The notes under the pieces: model-generated | Seen by the model: the letters and a program-made list of their open reading frames with translations, nothing else | What the model was told of the DNA's origin: nothing | Database searches by the model: none | Shown: positions 51,815 through 61,508 of the stretch, piece by piece | Layout: each line of letters begins with the position of its first letter | Numbering within the stretch: the first letter of the stretch is position 1 | Program-made: the position numbers and the translations under genes | NCBI RefSeq assembly: GCF_918731615.1 | Contig: NZ_OU957226.1 | Location: 620,001 to 684,000, forward strand | From: Flavobacterium sp. CECT 9288 | GTDB lineage: Bacteria; Bacteroidota; Bacteroidia; Flavobacteriales; Flavobacteriaceae | Length of the DNA stretch: 64,000 bases | Direction: 5' to 3'

Positions 51815-53938
51815 CTAGTGCTTGTTTAATAATGTATTAATTTTAAAATATAGTTCTTCTTTATTAATAGGTTTTATCAATATGTCATCTACCAATAATT
51901 CTTTTAAGTTTGCCGTATTCATATAAGAGTCGCCAGTGATTACCAGTATGGGCACGTCAGCATTTTTGTTCGGTATTTTCTTGATGTCTTCAACAAAATC
52001 AAATCCTGAATATTCACTTATTTGTAAATCGGTAAGTATTAAGTTAGCTTCGTTAGTTTTTAAATACGTTTTTGCCGACTCTACATCTTGAAAAGTAGTA
52101 GCTTTAAAGTGTATTTTTTCAATTAATTTTTTCAAAAGTAGCAATGTCATTGGGTCGTCATCAACTACAACCACCTCAAGGTTTTTGTCTTTAAATTGGT
52201 TTAATAACTTTGTTTTGCTGGTTTCTTGTTCTTCATTTGAGGGTTCTAGCATCAGGAAAAATGAAATTTCAGTTCCTACATTGAGTTCGCTTTTTACTGA
52301 TATTTCTCCTTTAAAAAGTGAAATGATATTTTTGCATAATGTGAGTCCAAGACCTGCTCCAAAACTTATTTGCTCTTGATGGGCTTTGCTTTGGTAAAAC
52401 TTATCAAAAATTTTATCTACTTCTTCAGCGGGAATTCCAGCTCCTGTGTCGGTAATTTTTACATCAAATCTATAATTTTCGCCTGTTTTTTGGAGGGCTG
52501 TAACTACTGTAATTGAACCTTTTTTAGTAAATTTTATAGCATTACCTATAATGTTGTAAAACAACTGGTGAATTTTAACATTATCTGCCCAAACACTTTC
52601 GTCTAGCTCTTTAGGGATAGTATATTTAATTTCAAGTTGCTTCAATTCAGCCAGCGCTTTTAAAGATTCTAAAATAGCACTGACCTCTGTTTTTAAGTTC
52701 ATCTTGGTATTGTAAAGTAGTAATGTATTGTTTTCATTTTTAAAAAAATCCAAAATTTGACTTACTGTTATTTGCAAGGAGTTAGCAGTAAAATACAAGG
52801 AGTCAATTGGTGAGTTTAATGAAGGGTTTGTATTTGAGTTTTTAATTTTTCTAGAAAAGTTTGAAATAATATTCAATGGCGCTCTCATTTCATGACTGAT
52901 CATTCCAATTAATTGATTCTTTTTGTCTAGATTAATTTCGGCATTTTGTCTTAAGTTGTTTAAATTCTTTTCAAGTATGAAAGAGTAGATGGTGTATAAC
53001 AGCAATAGAAAAGTGATAATGCTCATGGCAATTAACAAGTAAAAGATAAATTGTTTCTTTTCTACTAGTTTAGAATTGTATTCCTTTATGTTCTGCAAGT
53101 ATTCTATTTTATTCAACTCTTGAGCTGAACTAGAGTAAATTAAGACAATTTCTTGACTTTTTGTTAATATGCTTTTGTTAATTTTAATGAGTTCGTTGTC
53201 TTTTTCTTTGAGTGCAAAATGAACTTTTTGCAACTTTGAAACTTCGTTTTTATAATAATTCTCAGTAACCTGAAATATATTTTTCAATTGCTCTTCAAAG
53301 GAACCTGCTTTTTCTTGGTTGTTAAAAACCATTTTTATCACAGATTTTACTTCTTCTTTGTCAACATCATTTTTACCAGCAATAGCATTTCCAAGTCTGC
53401 CAAAAAAACCTTTCTTTTTTGTTACAACGGCTGTTTTTGTAGTATCGTAACTGATAGAACTTAGAACTTTTTCATAATTGTATGATTTTAATTTGAAGTT
53501 TAAATCATTTGGAGATGTTTTATTAAGATTTGAATTCATGATGGCGTCAAACTCATTACTCAGTTTGCCCATATCACTTTCTAATCCTAATTTTGATTTA
53601 ATGATGGTTTTGAAAGCAACATTTTTTTGAGTCAAGTTGCTTAGCTTTTCAAGATCATTAATCATCTTTTTTATGGCTTCTTGATATTTTATATACCGTT
53701 CCGTTGAATTGGTATTTAAATATTCATTGAAGGCATTATTAGCTTCAAAATAACTTTTTATAGCTTCATTAGACAAGGTCAAAGCTTCATTGGGCTTTGC
53801 AAGAGCATCAATTGAGTTGTAAATATTATTTTGAATTTTTGTTTCAGAATACCAAAAATTAAATGCTACAATTTGCAAAGCAATGATAGAAATAAAAAGA
53901 AATATGTGGACTATTTTTCTATTTTTGATAGGAATCAT
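51815..53938 (-). CDS. Hybrid sensor histidine kinase/response regulator
   Basis: Membrane signalling protein of 707 residues. One membrane helix near 9-27, a long helical extracytoplasmic sensor region (about 30-290), and a second helix near 297-318 are followed by HisKA with SHEMRAPLN (His near 349), an HATPase domain with NAIKFTKKG, DTGAGIP and GAGLGL, and a C-terminal receiver with VVVDDDPMT and the phospho-acceptor Asp near 634 in LILTDLQIS. No TPR and no DNA-binding output, unlike or like the kinase at 33285 respectively. recF ends 27 bases upstream on the same strand, so the two may be co-transcribed. Confidence 0.92.
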   Translation of the reverse strand: MIPIKNRKIVHIFLFISIIALQIVAFNFWYSETKIQNNIYNSIDALAKPNEALTLSNEAIKSYFEANNAFNEYLNTNSTERYIKYQEAIKKMINDLEKLSNLTQKNVAFKTIIKSKLGLESDMGKLSNEFDAIMNSNLNKTSPNDLNFKLKSYNYEKVLSSISYDTTKTAVVTKKKGFFGRLGNAIAGKNDVDKEEVKSVIKMVFNNQEKAGSFEEQLKNIFQVTENYYKNEVSKLQKVHFALKEKDNELIKINKSILTKSQEIVLIYSSSAQELNKIEYLQNIKEYNSKLVEKKQFIFYLLIAMSIITFLLLLYTIYSFILEKNLNNLRQNAEINLDKKNQLIGMISHEMRAPLNIISNFSRKIKNSNTNPSLNSPIDSLYFTANSLQITVSQILDFFKNENNTLLLYNTKMNLKTEVSAILESLKALAELKQLEIKYTIPKELDESVWADNVKIHQLFYNIIGNAIKFTKKGSITVVTALQKTGENYRFDVKITDTGAGIPAEEVDKIFDKFYQSKAHQEQISFGAGLGLTLCKNIISLFKGEISVKSELNVGTEISFFLMLEPSNEEQETSKTKLLNQFKDKNLEVVVVDDDPMTLLLLKKLIEKIHFKATTFQDVESAKTYLKTNEANLILTDLQISEYSGFDFVEDIKKIPNKNADVPILVITGDSYMNTANLKELLVDDILIKPINKEELYFKINTLLNKH

Positions 53939-53965
53939 TTGGTTTGATTTTGGTTCGTATTAAGT

Positions 53966-55045
53966 TTATAGATTAAAAATTTTATAAGACTGATGCGTAG
54001 ATTTTACAATAGTCTCCGTACGGTCTGAATGTGTGTCTGTTATGAATAATTGTCCAAAAGTAGCACTATTTACCATTTCGATAATTTTACTAACCCTACT
54101 TTCATCAAGTTTGTCAAAAATATCATCAAAAAGTAAAATGGGTTTCACGCCACTTTGTTTTTTTAAAAATTCAAATTGAGCCAGTTTTAGTGCAATCAAA
54201 AATGATTTTTGCTGTCCTTGTGACCCAAATTTTTTAATGGGATGCTCGTCAATTTGAAAAACTAAATCGTCTTTATGGATGCCCACACTCGTATATTGTA
54301 GTGCTCGGTCTTTTGTAATGCTTTCTTCTAGCAAGGATAAAAAACCTTTTTGAGATAAGTGACTTTCATAGAGCAACTGTACTGTTTCCTCTGATCCAGT
54401 AATTGCTTTGTGATGAGCAATAAAAATAGGTAGAAATTGAGCTACAAAATCTTTTCGTTTTTCAAAAATCGAATTCCCTAATCCAGTTAATTGTTCATTA
54501 TAGATAGAAAGGGTATCTGCATCGTAGACATGATTGAGAGCAAAATATTTAAGCAAAGCATTGCGTTGGCTTATTACCTTATTATAATGTATTAATTCCT
54601 GAAGGTAGTGCGCATCCAGTTGAGATATCACACTGTCCATAAACTTTCTTCTAGTTTCACTACCTTCAACAATCAAATCTCTATCTGCGGGCGAAATGAT
54701 AACAAGTGGTATAAAACCGATGTGGTCTGAAAATTTATCGTAATTCTTACCGTTGCGTTTAAGGATTTTTTTTTGCCCTTTTTTTAGGCTACAAACTATT
54801 TGCTCCACTCTTTCATTTTTTTCAAATTCAGCATCAATGACAAAAAATTCCTTACCGTGTTTGATATTTTGAACCGCTAGTGGGTTAAAATAACTTTTGC
54901 CATAAGACAAATGATAAATTGCATCCAGAACATTGGTTTTGCCAATGCCGTTTTTACCTACAAAACAATTTATTTTATGGTCAAAATCAAAGCTGGCCTC
55001 TGAAAAATTTTTATAATTGAAGAGCGAAATTTTTTTTAAATACAT
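53966..55045 (-). CDS. recF: DNA replication and repair protein RecF
   Basis: SMC-like ATPase that loads RecA at gapped DNA together with RecO and RecR; 359 residues. Walker A GKNGIGKT (30-37), the signature region [18 protein letters not shown], and Walker [13 protein letters not shown] with the D-loop are all present. The start [14 protein letters not shown] is standard. In this phylum it is not beside dnaA/dnaN, as here. A hybrid kinase gene follows 27 bases downstream, and the YfgM-like gene is divergent. Confidence 0.97.
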   Translation of the reverse strand: MYLKKISLFNYKNFSEASFDFDHKINCFVGKNGIGKTNVLDAIYHLSYGKSYFNPLAVQNIKHGKEFFVIDAEFEKNERVEQIVCSLKKGQKKILKRNGKNYDKFSDHIGFIPLVIISPADRDLIVEGSETRRKFMDSVISQLDAHYLQELIHYNKVISQRNALLKYFALNHVYDADTLSIYNEQLTGLGNSIFEKRKDFVAQFLPIFIAHHKAITGSEETVQLLYESHLSQKGFLSLLEESITKDRALQYTSVGIHKDDLVFQIDEHPIKKFGSQGQQKSFLIALKLAQFEFLKKQSGVKPILLFDDIFDKLDESRVSKIIEMVNSATFGQLFITDTHSDRTETIVKSTHQSYKIFNL

Positions 55046-55247
55046 GAGAAAGTCTTGCTACAAAGGCGATCAAGGTTTTTGGAAAGGAGTTTTTTATAAG
55101 GGTGCAAATTATTGAAAAATATCCATATAACCCGCTTTTGTAGTTTTTCAATTTTGAAATATTTTATCAAAAGTGAAGCGTCTTATTACAACTTTATTTT
55201 TTTTTAATATTAAATCCTTTTTTTTATGTGGGTTTGAATAAAAATTT

Positions 55248-55255
55248 TATTTTTG
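55248..55255 (+). promoter_or_regulatory. -7 promoter box of the YfgM-like gene
   Basis: TATTTTTG matches TAnnTTTG and ends 22 bases before the ATG at 55278. Confidence 0.6.
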
Positions 55256-55277
55256 CGATTCACTAAATTAAATTTAA

Positions 55278-56054
55278 ATGGCAACTTATAATAAAAGAGG
55301 ATATAAAGCACCAAAAGAAAAAGAAGTAAAAGAAGAAGCGGTAGAAGCAGTAGTTATTGATGAAAAAGACAGTACCACTGCCGAAGTATTTTCCAAATTA
55401 GATGAAACCGCATCAAGAACTGAAGACTTTGTTGCTAAAAATCAAAAAGTTATTATAGGATTAGTTGCTGCGGCTGCTCTTGCAACCCTTAGTTATTTAG
55501 CATACCAACGTTTTATTGCTGCTCCTGCGCAAGAAGAAGCTGCCAATGAAATGTTTGTGGCGCAACAAAATTTTCAAAAAGCGACTGATGGAGTTTCAAG
55601 TGACTCGTTGTATAAATTGTCTTTAAACGGATCTGAAGGGAAATTTGGTTTCCTAAAAATTGCTGACGAATATTCTGGTACTGACGCTGGAAATCTAGCT
55701 AATTACTATGCGGGTATTGCTTATTTAAATACTAGAAAATACACTGAAGCAATTGATTATTTATCAAAATTCAAATCAGATGATATTATGTTAAGCGCTC
55801 TTGCGAAAGGTGCTATTGGTGATGCTTATGCTCAAAAAAATCAACCGAAAGAAGCTTTAGAGAATTATATCAACGCTGCTGGAACTAATAAAAATGATTT
55901 TACAACACCTCGTTTTTTATTAAAAGCTGGTAAAGTAGCTCTTGCATTAGGTAATAAAGCAGATGCGTTGAAATATTTTACAGATATTAAAGACAATTAT
56001 GATGCATCTCCAGAGGCTGCATCAGTAGATGTATTAATAGGATTAGCGCAATAA
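55278..56054 (+). CDS. YfgM-like TPR membrane protein
   Basis: Inner-membrane protein of 258 residues with a charged cytosolic N-terminus (Lys/Glu-rich, 1-55), one membrane helix (about 57-76) and a periplasmic region of TPR-like repeats (about 120-255: NYYAGIAYLNTRKYTEAIDYL, AKGAIGDAYAQ, KEALENYINAA; read as repeats of ~34). The arrangement matches YfgM/tetratricopeptide proteins that assist folding near the Sec translocon. Function in this phylum is not established. ribH follows after 73 bases without an obvious terminator, so the pair may be co-transcribed. Confidence 0.87.
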   Translation: MATYNKRGYKAPKEKEVKEEAVEAVVIDEKDSTTAEVFSKLDETASRTEDFVAKNQKVIIGLVAAAALATLSYLAYQRFIAAPAQEEAANEMFVAQQNFQKATDGVSSDSLYKLSLNGSEGKFGFLKIADEYSGTDAGNLANYYAGIAYLNTRKYTEAIDYLSKFKSDDIMLSALAKGAIGDAYAQKNQPKEALENYINAAGTNKNDFTTPRFLLKAGKVALALGNKADALKYFTDIKDNYDASPEAASVDVLIGLAQ

Positions 56055-56127
56055 AAATAAAACGCAAACTCAGAGTGTATGGTTGTTTAAAACCGTACCT
56101 TTCGACTGTAACAGAAATTTAAATATA

Positions 56128-56700
56128 ATGGCAACCGAAAATAAAAATTTATCTGAATACGACAAAAGCGCCATTCCAGATGCGAAAAATTTTCGTTTTG
56201 GAATTGTTGTCGCAGAATGGAATGAGAACATAACTGAGGGATTATTCAATGGAGCTTATACTGCTTTACTTGAAAATGAGGTTCCAGAGACTAATATCAT
56301 TAGATGGAATGTTCCAGGAAGTTTTGAGCTCATTTATGGTTCAAAGAAGATGTTACAAACACAAAATGTTGATGCAGTAATTGCAATTGGATGTGTCATT
56401 CAAGGGCAAACCAAGCATTTTGATTTTGTATGTGAAGGGGTTACTCAAGGAATTAAAGACTTAAATATTCAAACGGATATTCCTGTGATATTTTGTGTGC
56501 TAACAGATAATACCATGCAACAATCTATAGATAGAAGCGGTGGTATTCACGGAAACAAAGGCACAGAAGCTGCTATTGCTGCTATCAAAATGGCATACAT
56601 TCGTCAGCAAGCATCATTAAATAGTACTTTTAATCACCAACAATTGTTGTCATCAGGTACTTTACAAATAGAAAATGTACCACTAGGGTTAACAGAATAA
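56128..56700 (+). CDS. ribH: 6,7-dimethyl-8-ribityllumazine synthase
   Basis: Penultimate enzyme of riboflavin synthesis, assembling into 60-mer or pentamer shells. The frame is open from 56083, but the ATG at 56128 (MATENKNL) fits the family and gives 190 residues. VVAEWNENIT (27-36) supplies the aromatic substrate contact, GSFELIY, GCVIQGQTKHFDFV carries catalytic His97, and DRSGGIHGNKG has the phosphate-binding Arg136. The C-terminal ~25 residues after RQQ extend beyond the usual length and are polar, probably a flexible tail. No FMN riboswitch is seen upstream. Confidence 0.96.
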   Translation: MATENKNLSEYDKSAIPDAKNFRFGIVVAEWNENITEGLFNGAYTALLENEVPETNIIRWNVPGSFELIYGSKKMLQTQNVDAVIAIGCVIQGQTKHFDFVCEGVTQGIKDLNIQTDIPVIFCVLTDNTMQQSIDRSGGIHGNKGTEAAIAAIKMAYIRQQASLNSTFNHQQLLSSGTLQIENVPLGLTE

Positions 56701-56723
56701 AGAAGCAATAATGTTTTCAAAAA

Positions 56724-56759
56724 AAAGCCTATACTTTAATAATTGTATAGGTTTTTTTA
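56724..56759 (+). terminator. Terminator between ribH and mutL
   Basis: CCTATAC (56728-56734, extended by A) pairs with GTATAGG (56745-56751, extended by T), followed by T7. Confidence 0.85.
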
Positions 56760-56777
56760 GTTTAATTTATGAGTGTT

Positions 56778-56812
56778 TTTGCTGTATTACCTTTGTAAAA
56801 TCACTAAATTTG
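56778..56812 (+). promoter_or_regulatory. Promoter(s) of mutL
   Basis: Two candidate -7 boxes occur: TACCTTTG at 56788-56795 and TAAATTTG at 56805-56812, the latter with TTTG at 56778-56781 as -33. The ATG at 56862 is 49 bases after the second. Confidence 0.6.
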
Positions 56813-56861
56813 TACATCTTGGTTTGAACCAAAAACCATTTTTTAAATCTAATTTTTTTTA

Positions 56862-58703
56862 ATGTCGAGTATTATACAATTGCTGCCTGATCATGTTGCA
56901 AATCAAATTGCAGCGGGAGAGGTTGTTCAACGTCCTGCATCAGTAGTAAAAGAACTTTTGGAAAATGCAGTTGATGCAAGGGCCACAGATATCAAGTTAA
57001 TCATTAAAGATGCTGGTAAAGCACTTGTACAAGTGATTGATAATGGTTTAGGAATGAATGTAACTGATGCGCGCCTGTGTTTTGAACGTCATGCTACTTC
57101 AAAAATACGTCAAGCCGAAGATTTATTTTCCTTATTTACCAAAGGTTTTAGAGGTGAAGCATTAGCATCTATTGCTGCTATTGCTCATGTTGAAATGAAA
57201 ACACGTCAAGAACAAGATGAGTTAGGACACCACATTATTATTGAAGGAAGTAAATTTGTAGCACAAGAGCTTGCTGTTTTGCCACAAGGAACTTCATTTG
57301 CCATCAAAAACTTGTTTTTTAATATTCCGGCTAGGAGAAATTTTTTGAAATCAGATACAGTTGAATACCGACATATTGTTGATGAATTTCAACGAGTAGC
57401 ATTGGCTCACCCTAACATTCAATTTACATTTTACCACAACGGAAGCGAAATGTTTAATTTGCCTCCAGCTACGTTAAGACAACGTATTGTGTCTATATTT
57501 TCGGGAAAAACAAATGAAAAATTGGTTCCCGTTCAAGAGGAAACAGATATTGTTACTATTCAAGGATTTGTAAGTAAGCCCGAATTTGCAAAAAAGAGTA
57601 GGGGCGAACAGTTTTTCTTTGTTAATGATCGTTTTATAAAAAGCGGATACTTACATCATGCAGTTATGGCTGCCTATGACGGAATCTTAAAAGACGGAGC
57701 TCAACCGAGTTATTTTTTATATCTTTCAGTACCGCCAAACACTATAGATATTAACATTCATCCTACTAAAACTGAAATTAAATTTGATGATGAGCATGCT
57801 TTATACGCTATCCTTCGGGCTTCTATAAAACACAGTTTAGGACAATTTAATGTAGCTCCAGTTTTGGATTTTGATAGAGACTCGAATCTGGATACGCCTT
57901 ATCATTACAAAGATTTATCTGGCGAAGTTCCATCAATTCAAGTTGACGGGACTTTTAATCCGTTTTCTAACGAAACTCCTAGCAAACAATTTTCTAGTTA
58001 TAAAAAACCAGAAAGCACCTCAAAATGGGACAGTTTGTATGTCGGTTTAAAACAGGATGTTTTTGATGTAGAGCAAGTAACTTTTGAAAACGAGGAAGTC
58101 ACATCGTCACTTTTTAACGATGAAGAAGTGGAGCATGCGGTCCATAAAACCTATCAAATTCATAAAAAATACATTGTATCGTCTATCAAATCAGGAATGG
58201 TAATTGTTGATCAGCAGCGTGCACACCAACGCGTTTTGTATGAGCAGTTTTTGGTAAATATGACGGTACAGCAAGCATCAAGTCAGCAACTATTATTTCC
58301 TTTAAATTTGTTTTATTCGTCAAGCGAAATGGAAATCATCACTGAGTTGCAACAAGCGTTAAAAAACACCGGTTTTGTTTTTGAAGATAACAATACAGAT
58401 CATATTGTAATTTCTGGAATACCCGTAAACATCACCGAGAGTGAAGTTTCTATAGTTTTAGAGCAATTAATAAGTGATCTTCAAGATGGAATTCCTGAGA
58501 GCAGTTTTAGTCAAAACGATACTATCGCCAAGTCAATGGCTAAAAGTTTAGCCGTAAAAACAGGAACGCATCTTACAGAGAAAGAGCAGGAAAATTTAGT
58601 TAATGGACTTTTTGCGTGTAAGGATCCTAATGTGTCGCCATTTCATAAACCCACTTTCATCACTATGCGTGTGGAAGATTTAGATAAAAAATTTGCAGTA
58701 TGA
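56862..58703 (+). CDS. mutL: DNA mismatch repair protein MutL
   Basis: Mismatch-repair ATPase of 613 residues. The N-terminal GHKL domain has AAGEVVQRP, KELLENAVDA, DNGLGM and FRGEALASI, then a transducer domain with FVNDRFI and HPTKTEIKF. A variable linker (about 340-425) leads to the C-terminal dimerisation domain. The endonuclease motif, DQHAxxE in other MutL, reads DQQRAHQRVLYE (about 449-460), and the later CPHGRP-type motif reads SPFHKPT, so nuclease metal ligands look incomplete. The stop overlaps the start of the following rhomboid gene by 4 bases (ATGA), so they are translationally coupled. Confidence 0.96.
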   Translation: MSSIIQLLPDHVANQIAAGEVVQRPASVVKELLENAVDARATDIKLIIKDAGKALVQVIDNGLGMNVTDARLCFERHATSKIRQAEDLFSLFTKGFRGEALASIAAIAHVEMKTRQEQDELGHHIIIEGSKFVAQELAVLPQGTSFAIKNLFFNIPARRNFLKSDTVEYRHIVDEFQRVALAHPNIQFTFYHNGSEMFNLPPATLRQRIVSIFSGKTNEKLVPVQEETDIVTIQGFVSKPEFAKKSRGEQFFFVNDRFIKSGYLHHAVMAAYDGILKDGAQPSYFLYLSVPPNTIDINIHPTKTEIKFDDEHALYAILRASIKHSLGQFNVAPVLDFDRDSNLDTPYHYKDLSGEVPSIQVDGTFNPFSNETPSKQFSSYKKPESTSKWDSLYVGLKQDVFDVEQVTFENEEVTSSLFNDEEVEHAVHKTYQIHKKYIVSSIKSGMVIVDQQRAHQRVLYEQFLVNMTVQQASSQQLLFPLNLFYSSSEMEIITELQQALKNTGFVFEDNNTDHIVISGIPVNITESEVSIVLEQLISDLQDGIPESSFSQNDTIAKSMAKSLAVKTGTHLTEKEQENLVNGLFACKDPNVSPFHKPTFITMRVEDLDKKFAV

Positions 58704-59446
58704 GAAACGTAACCGAAGTTGTTAAACAATTAATTATTGTTAACATTCTATTTTTTATAGGGACATACCTTTTAGGAGATGTAGTTTATAAAGTCTTGGC
58801 TTTATTTTTTCCGGAGAATCCAAATTTCCAATATTGGCAACCGCTATCTCATATGTTTATGCACGGAGGTGTCATGCATATTTTTTTCAATATGTTTGCT
58901 TTGTATTCTTTTGGATCAGCTTTAGAGCAAATATGGGGCGGAAAAAAGTTTTTGTTTTTTTATATTTCTTGTGGTTTAGGGGCGGCTTTGTTGCATACGG
59001 GTGTTAATTATTATTATTTTAATGACGCTATTACTACCTTGACAGCAAATGGCTTTAATAAGCAAGATATTTTACAGCTTTTAAATGAAGGTAAAATAGA
59101 TACTCGTTGGCAGCAATTTATAAACGCCTCTGATTTTTCTAACTTCACAAGTGCTTATGCCGGGACTGCTGTGGGAGCATCAGGAGCAATTTACGGAATT
59201 ATAGTCGCTTTTGCGTTTATGTTTCCTAATGCTGAACTGGCGCTTATGTTTATTCCCGTACCTATTAAAGCTAAATATTTTGTTCCCGGACTGGTTCTTG
59301 TAGATTTATACTTGGGAATTTCAGGTAAATCTATTTTTGGCGGTGGCGGAATAGCGCATTTTGCGCATGTGGGTGGAGCATTATTTGGTTTTATAATGAT
59401 GTGGTATTGGAAAAAAAATCAATTTAATAAAAACCGCTGGAATTAA
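58700..59446 (+). CDS. Rhomboid family intramembrane serine protease (first of two)
   Basis: Membrane protease of 248 residues with six or seven hydrophobic segments. The catalytic dyad is visible: Ser161 in GASGAIYG and His223 in FAHVGGALFG, with the conserved HMFMHGGVMHIFFNMF segment (51-66) containing Asn64 of the oxyanion hole. A loop insertion (about 105-155) separates helices. It overlaps mutL by 4 bases and is followed 48 bases later by a second rhomboid gene, a tandem I recall as common in Flavobacteriia. Substrates unknown. Confidence 0.94.
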   Translation: MRNVTEVVKQLIIVNILFFIGTYLLGDVVYKVLALFFPENPNFQYWQPLSHMFMHGGVMHIFFNMFALYSFGSALEQIWGGKKFLFFYISCGLGAALLHTGVNYYYFNDAITTLTANGFNKQDILQLLNEGKIDTRWQQFINASDFSNFTSAYAGTAVGASGAIYGIIVAFAFMFPNAELALMFIPVPIKAKYFVPGLVLVDLYLGISGKSIFGGGGIAHFAHVGGALFGFIMMWYWKKNQFNKNRWN

Positions 59447-59494
59447 TACAAAACAGATCGAGTACATTTTTAATAGGTATAAAAGAATTGGTAT

Positions 59495-60364
59495 ATGAAT
59501 GTTATTGATGATTTGAAATTGCAATACAAAATGGGAGGAATTGTTATTCGTCTTATTTTTTGGAATATCGCTTTATTTGTGATTCCTTTTTTAGTTTTTT
59601 CTATTTTATCATTAATGGGTATTACTATTGACTACCTTCAATATGTAAGCTTATCATCAAACCCTACTGTTTTTATAAGCCAGCCTTGGACTATTTTGAG
59701 CTATGCTTTTTTTCATACTGGAATCATGCATATTCTTTTTAATTTATTAGTTCTTAATTTTGCAGGAAGATTATTCATGACTTATTTTACAGGCAAGCAA
59801 TTGTTTGGCTTGTATGTTTTGGGAGCTATTTTTGCTGGAATAGTGTATGTTTTAGTTTTTTATATTTTAGCAATAGATGTGCCTATTGTTGGGGCCTCTG
59901 CGGCTATAATGGCTATTTTGGTTGCAGTTGCAACATACAATCCATTGATGGAGCTCCGAATGTTGATATTTGGAACCGTAAAGCTTTGGCACGTTACAGC
60001 TGTTATTGTATTTATTGATTTAATGCAATTGCGTTCCGGTAATATGGGTGGGCATATTTCTCATCTTGCAGGAGCTTTATTTGGTTTTTTATTCATTAAA
60101 CTACTTGAAAATGGGACTGATCTAAGTAAAATAATTTCGGGTTTTATAGATTTTTTCCAAAATCGATTCCAAAAAAACAATGCTACACCTTTTAAAAAAG
60201 TGTATAAATCGCATCAAAAACCAGCACCAAAAACAGTTTCTAAAATTGTTGTAAAAGATAATAATCAGCAGCAAATAGATCAAATATTGGATAAAATAAG
60301 TCAATCTGGATATGATAGTTTATCTCAAAACGAAAAAGAATTCCTTTTTAAAGTAGGAAAATAA
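59495..60364 (+). CDS. Rhomboid family intramembrane serine protease (second of two)
   Basis: Membrane protease of 289 residues. Catalytic Ser135 is in GASAAIMA (Ala in place of the usual last Gly of GxSG) and His190 in HISHLAGALFG; the FFHTGIMHILFNLL segment (72-85) contributes the Asn. After six membrane helices it has a long cytosolic tail (about 210-289), rich in Lys, Gln and Asn with a final helix ILDKISQSGYDSLSQNEKEF, resembling the short C-terminal motif DUF6576-like seen in rhomboids of this phylum. The gene lies directly behind its paralogue and before an EEP-family gene. Confidence 0.93.
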   Translation: MNVIDDLKLQYKMGGIVIRLIFWNIALFVIPFLVFSILSLMGITIDYLQYVSLSSNPTVFISQPWTILSYAFFHTGIMHILFNLLVLNFAGRLFMTYFTGKQLFGLYVLGAIFAGIVYVLVFYILAIDVPIVGASAAIMAILVAVATYNPLMELRMLIFGTVKLWHVTAVIVFIDLMQLRSGNMGGHISHLAGALFGFLFIKLLENGTDLSKIISGFIDFFQNRFQKNNATPFKKVYKSHQKPAPKTVSKIVVKDNNQQQIDQILDKISQSGYDSLSQNEKEFLFKVGK

Positions 60365-60409
60365 TCTGAATTAAATTGTATATTGTAACTAGTATTTAAA
60401 AGTGTAAGT

Positions 60410-61456
60410 ATGAGAAATCTTTCTTGGTTTAATAAAGGTATGTTTCTACTCAATATAGTCCTAACAGTGGTGACTTTTATTGCTTATATTTTACCTTTCT
60501 TGGCCCCGAAATCTTTCCCGTTATTGTCAGTTCTTACATTATTCATGCCTTTGTTCTTTGTTTTCAACACCTTGTTTTTTTTCTATTGGGCCTTACAATT
60601 TAAAAAACAATTGATTGTTTCTGGAATTGTATTATTAATAGGGATTACATTTATAAATAAGTTTTATAAATTTTCAAGTGTTGAATTGCCTAAAGTAGAA
60701 CAAGATTTCACCATCATGAGCTACAATGTTAGACTCTTAAACGTTTTTAAATGGATAGAACGTGATGATGTACCTGGTGATATTTTGAATTTTATAAATG
60801 AAAAAAATCCTGATATATTGTGTATTCAAGAGTTCTCATCAACTGCTGGAATAGATTTAAAAGTATATCCACACCGCTATATTTTTACCGAAGGAAACCA
60901 AATTAAAACGGGTCAAGCTATTTTTTCAAAATTTCCTATAATTGATCACGGTAATATTATCTTTCCTAAGTCCAGTAATAATGTCATTTACGCAGATATA
61001 AAGAAGGGAAAAGATATTATTAGGGTATATAACATGCACTTACAATCTATCAAAATTTCCCCAGACGTAAATGAAATCGATGAAAATATAGATGCAATTA
61101 ATCAGAATAAATCTCAAAAACTTTTTATTCGAATCAGTAAGGCATTTAAACAACAACAGCAACAAGCTGAGCAATTTCGAGAGCATAAATTAAAGTGTAC
61201 CTATCCAGTCATTATATGTGGTGACATGAATAATAGTGCATTTTCGTATGTGTATAGAAGTATAAAAGGAAAAATGAAAGACAGTTTTGAAGAAGCTGGT
61301 AAGGGTTTTGGAGAGACTTATAAATTCAGATATTATCCTGCAAGGATTGACTATATTTTTGTTGATGAAAGAATGAAGGTGAAAAAATTCGAAAACTTTT
61401 CTAATTTTATAAATTCAGATCATTTCCCAATCATGGCACGTTTGTCCTATGAATAG
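60410..61456 (+). CDS. Endonuclease/exonuclease/phosphatase family protein, membrane-anchored
   Basis: Protein of 348 residues with three N-terminal membrane helices (about 8-30, 38-58, 64-82) and an extracytoplasmic EEP catalytic domain: MSYNVRLLNVF (about 103-113), IQEF with the metal-binding Glu, YNMHLQS, GDMNNSAFS and terminal SDHFPIMARL with the Asp-His pair. Residues for metal-dependent phosphodiester hydrolysis are complete. Substrate could be nucleic acid or a phospholipid; not determinable. It is the last plus-strand gene of the mutL-rhomboid run; wbqC is convergent. Confidence 0.93.
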   Translation: MRNLSWFNKGMFLLNIVLTVVTFIAYILPFLAPKSFPLLSVLTLFMPLFFVFNTLFFFYWALQFKKQLIVSGIVLLIGITFINKFYKFSSVELPKVEQDFTIMSYNVRLLNVFKWIERDDVPGDILNFINEKNPDILCIQEFSSTAGIDLKVYPHRYIFTEGNQIKTGQAIFSKFPIIDHGNIIFPKSSNNVIYADIKKGKDIIRVYNMHLQSIKISPDVNEIDENIDAINQNKSQKLFIRISKAFKQQQQQAEQFREHKLKCTYPVIICGDMNNSAFSYVYRSIKGKMKDSFEEAGKGFGETYKFRYYPARIDYIFVDERMKVKKFENFSNFINSDHFPIMARLSYE

Positions 61457-61508
61457 TTTTTGTTTGGTTATAAATGAATTATTTTCTTTGGATGTTTGTT
61501 CTAATAGA

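Noticed and set aside
56055..56127. Possible FMN riboswitch before ribH
   Set aside because: The 73-base gap is too short and lacks the conserved FMN aptamer segments.
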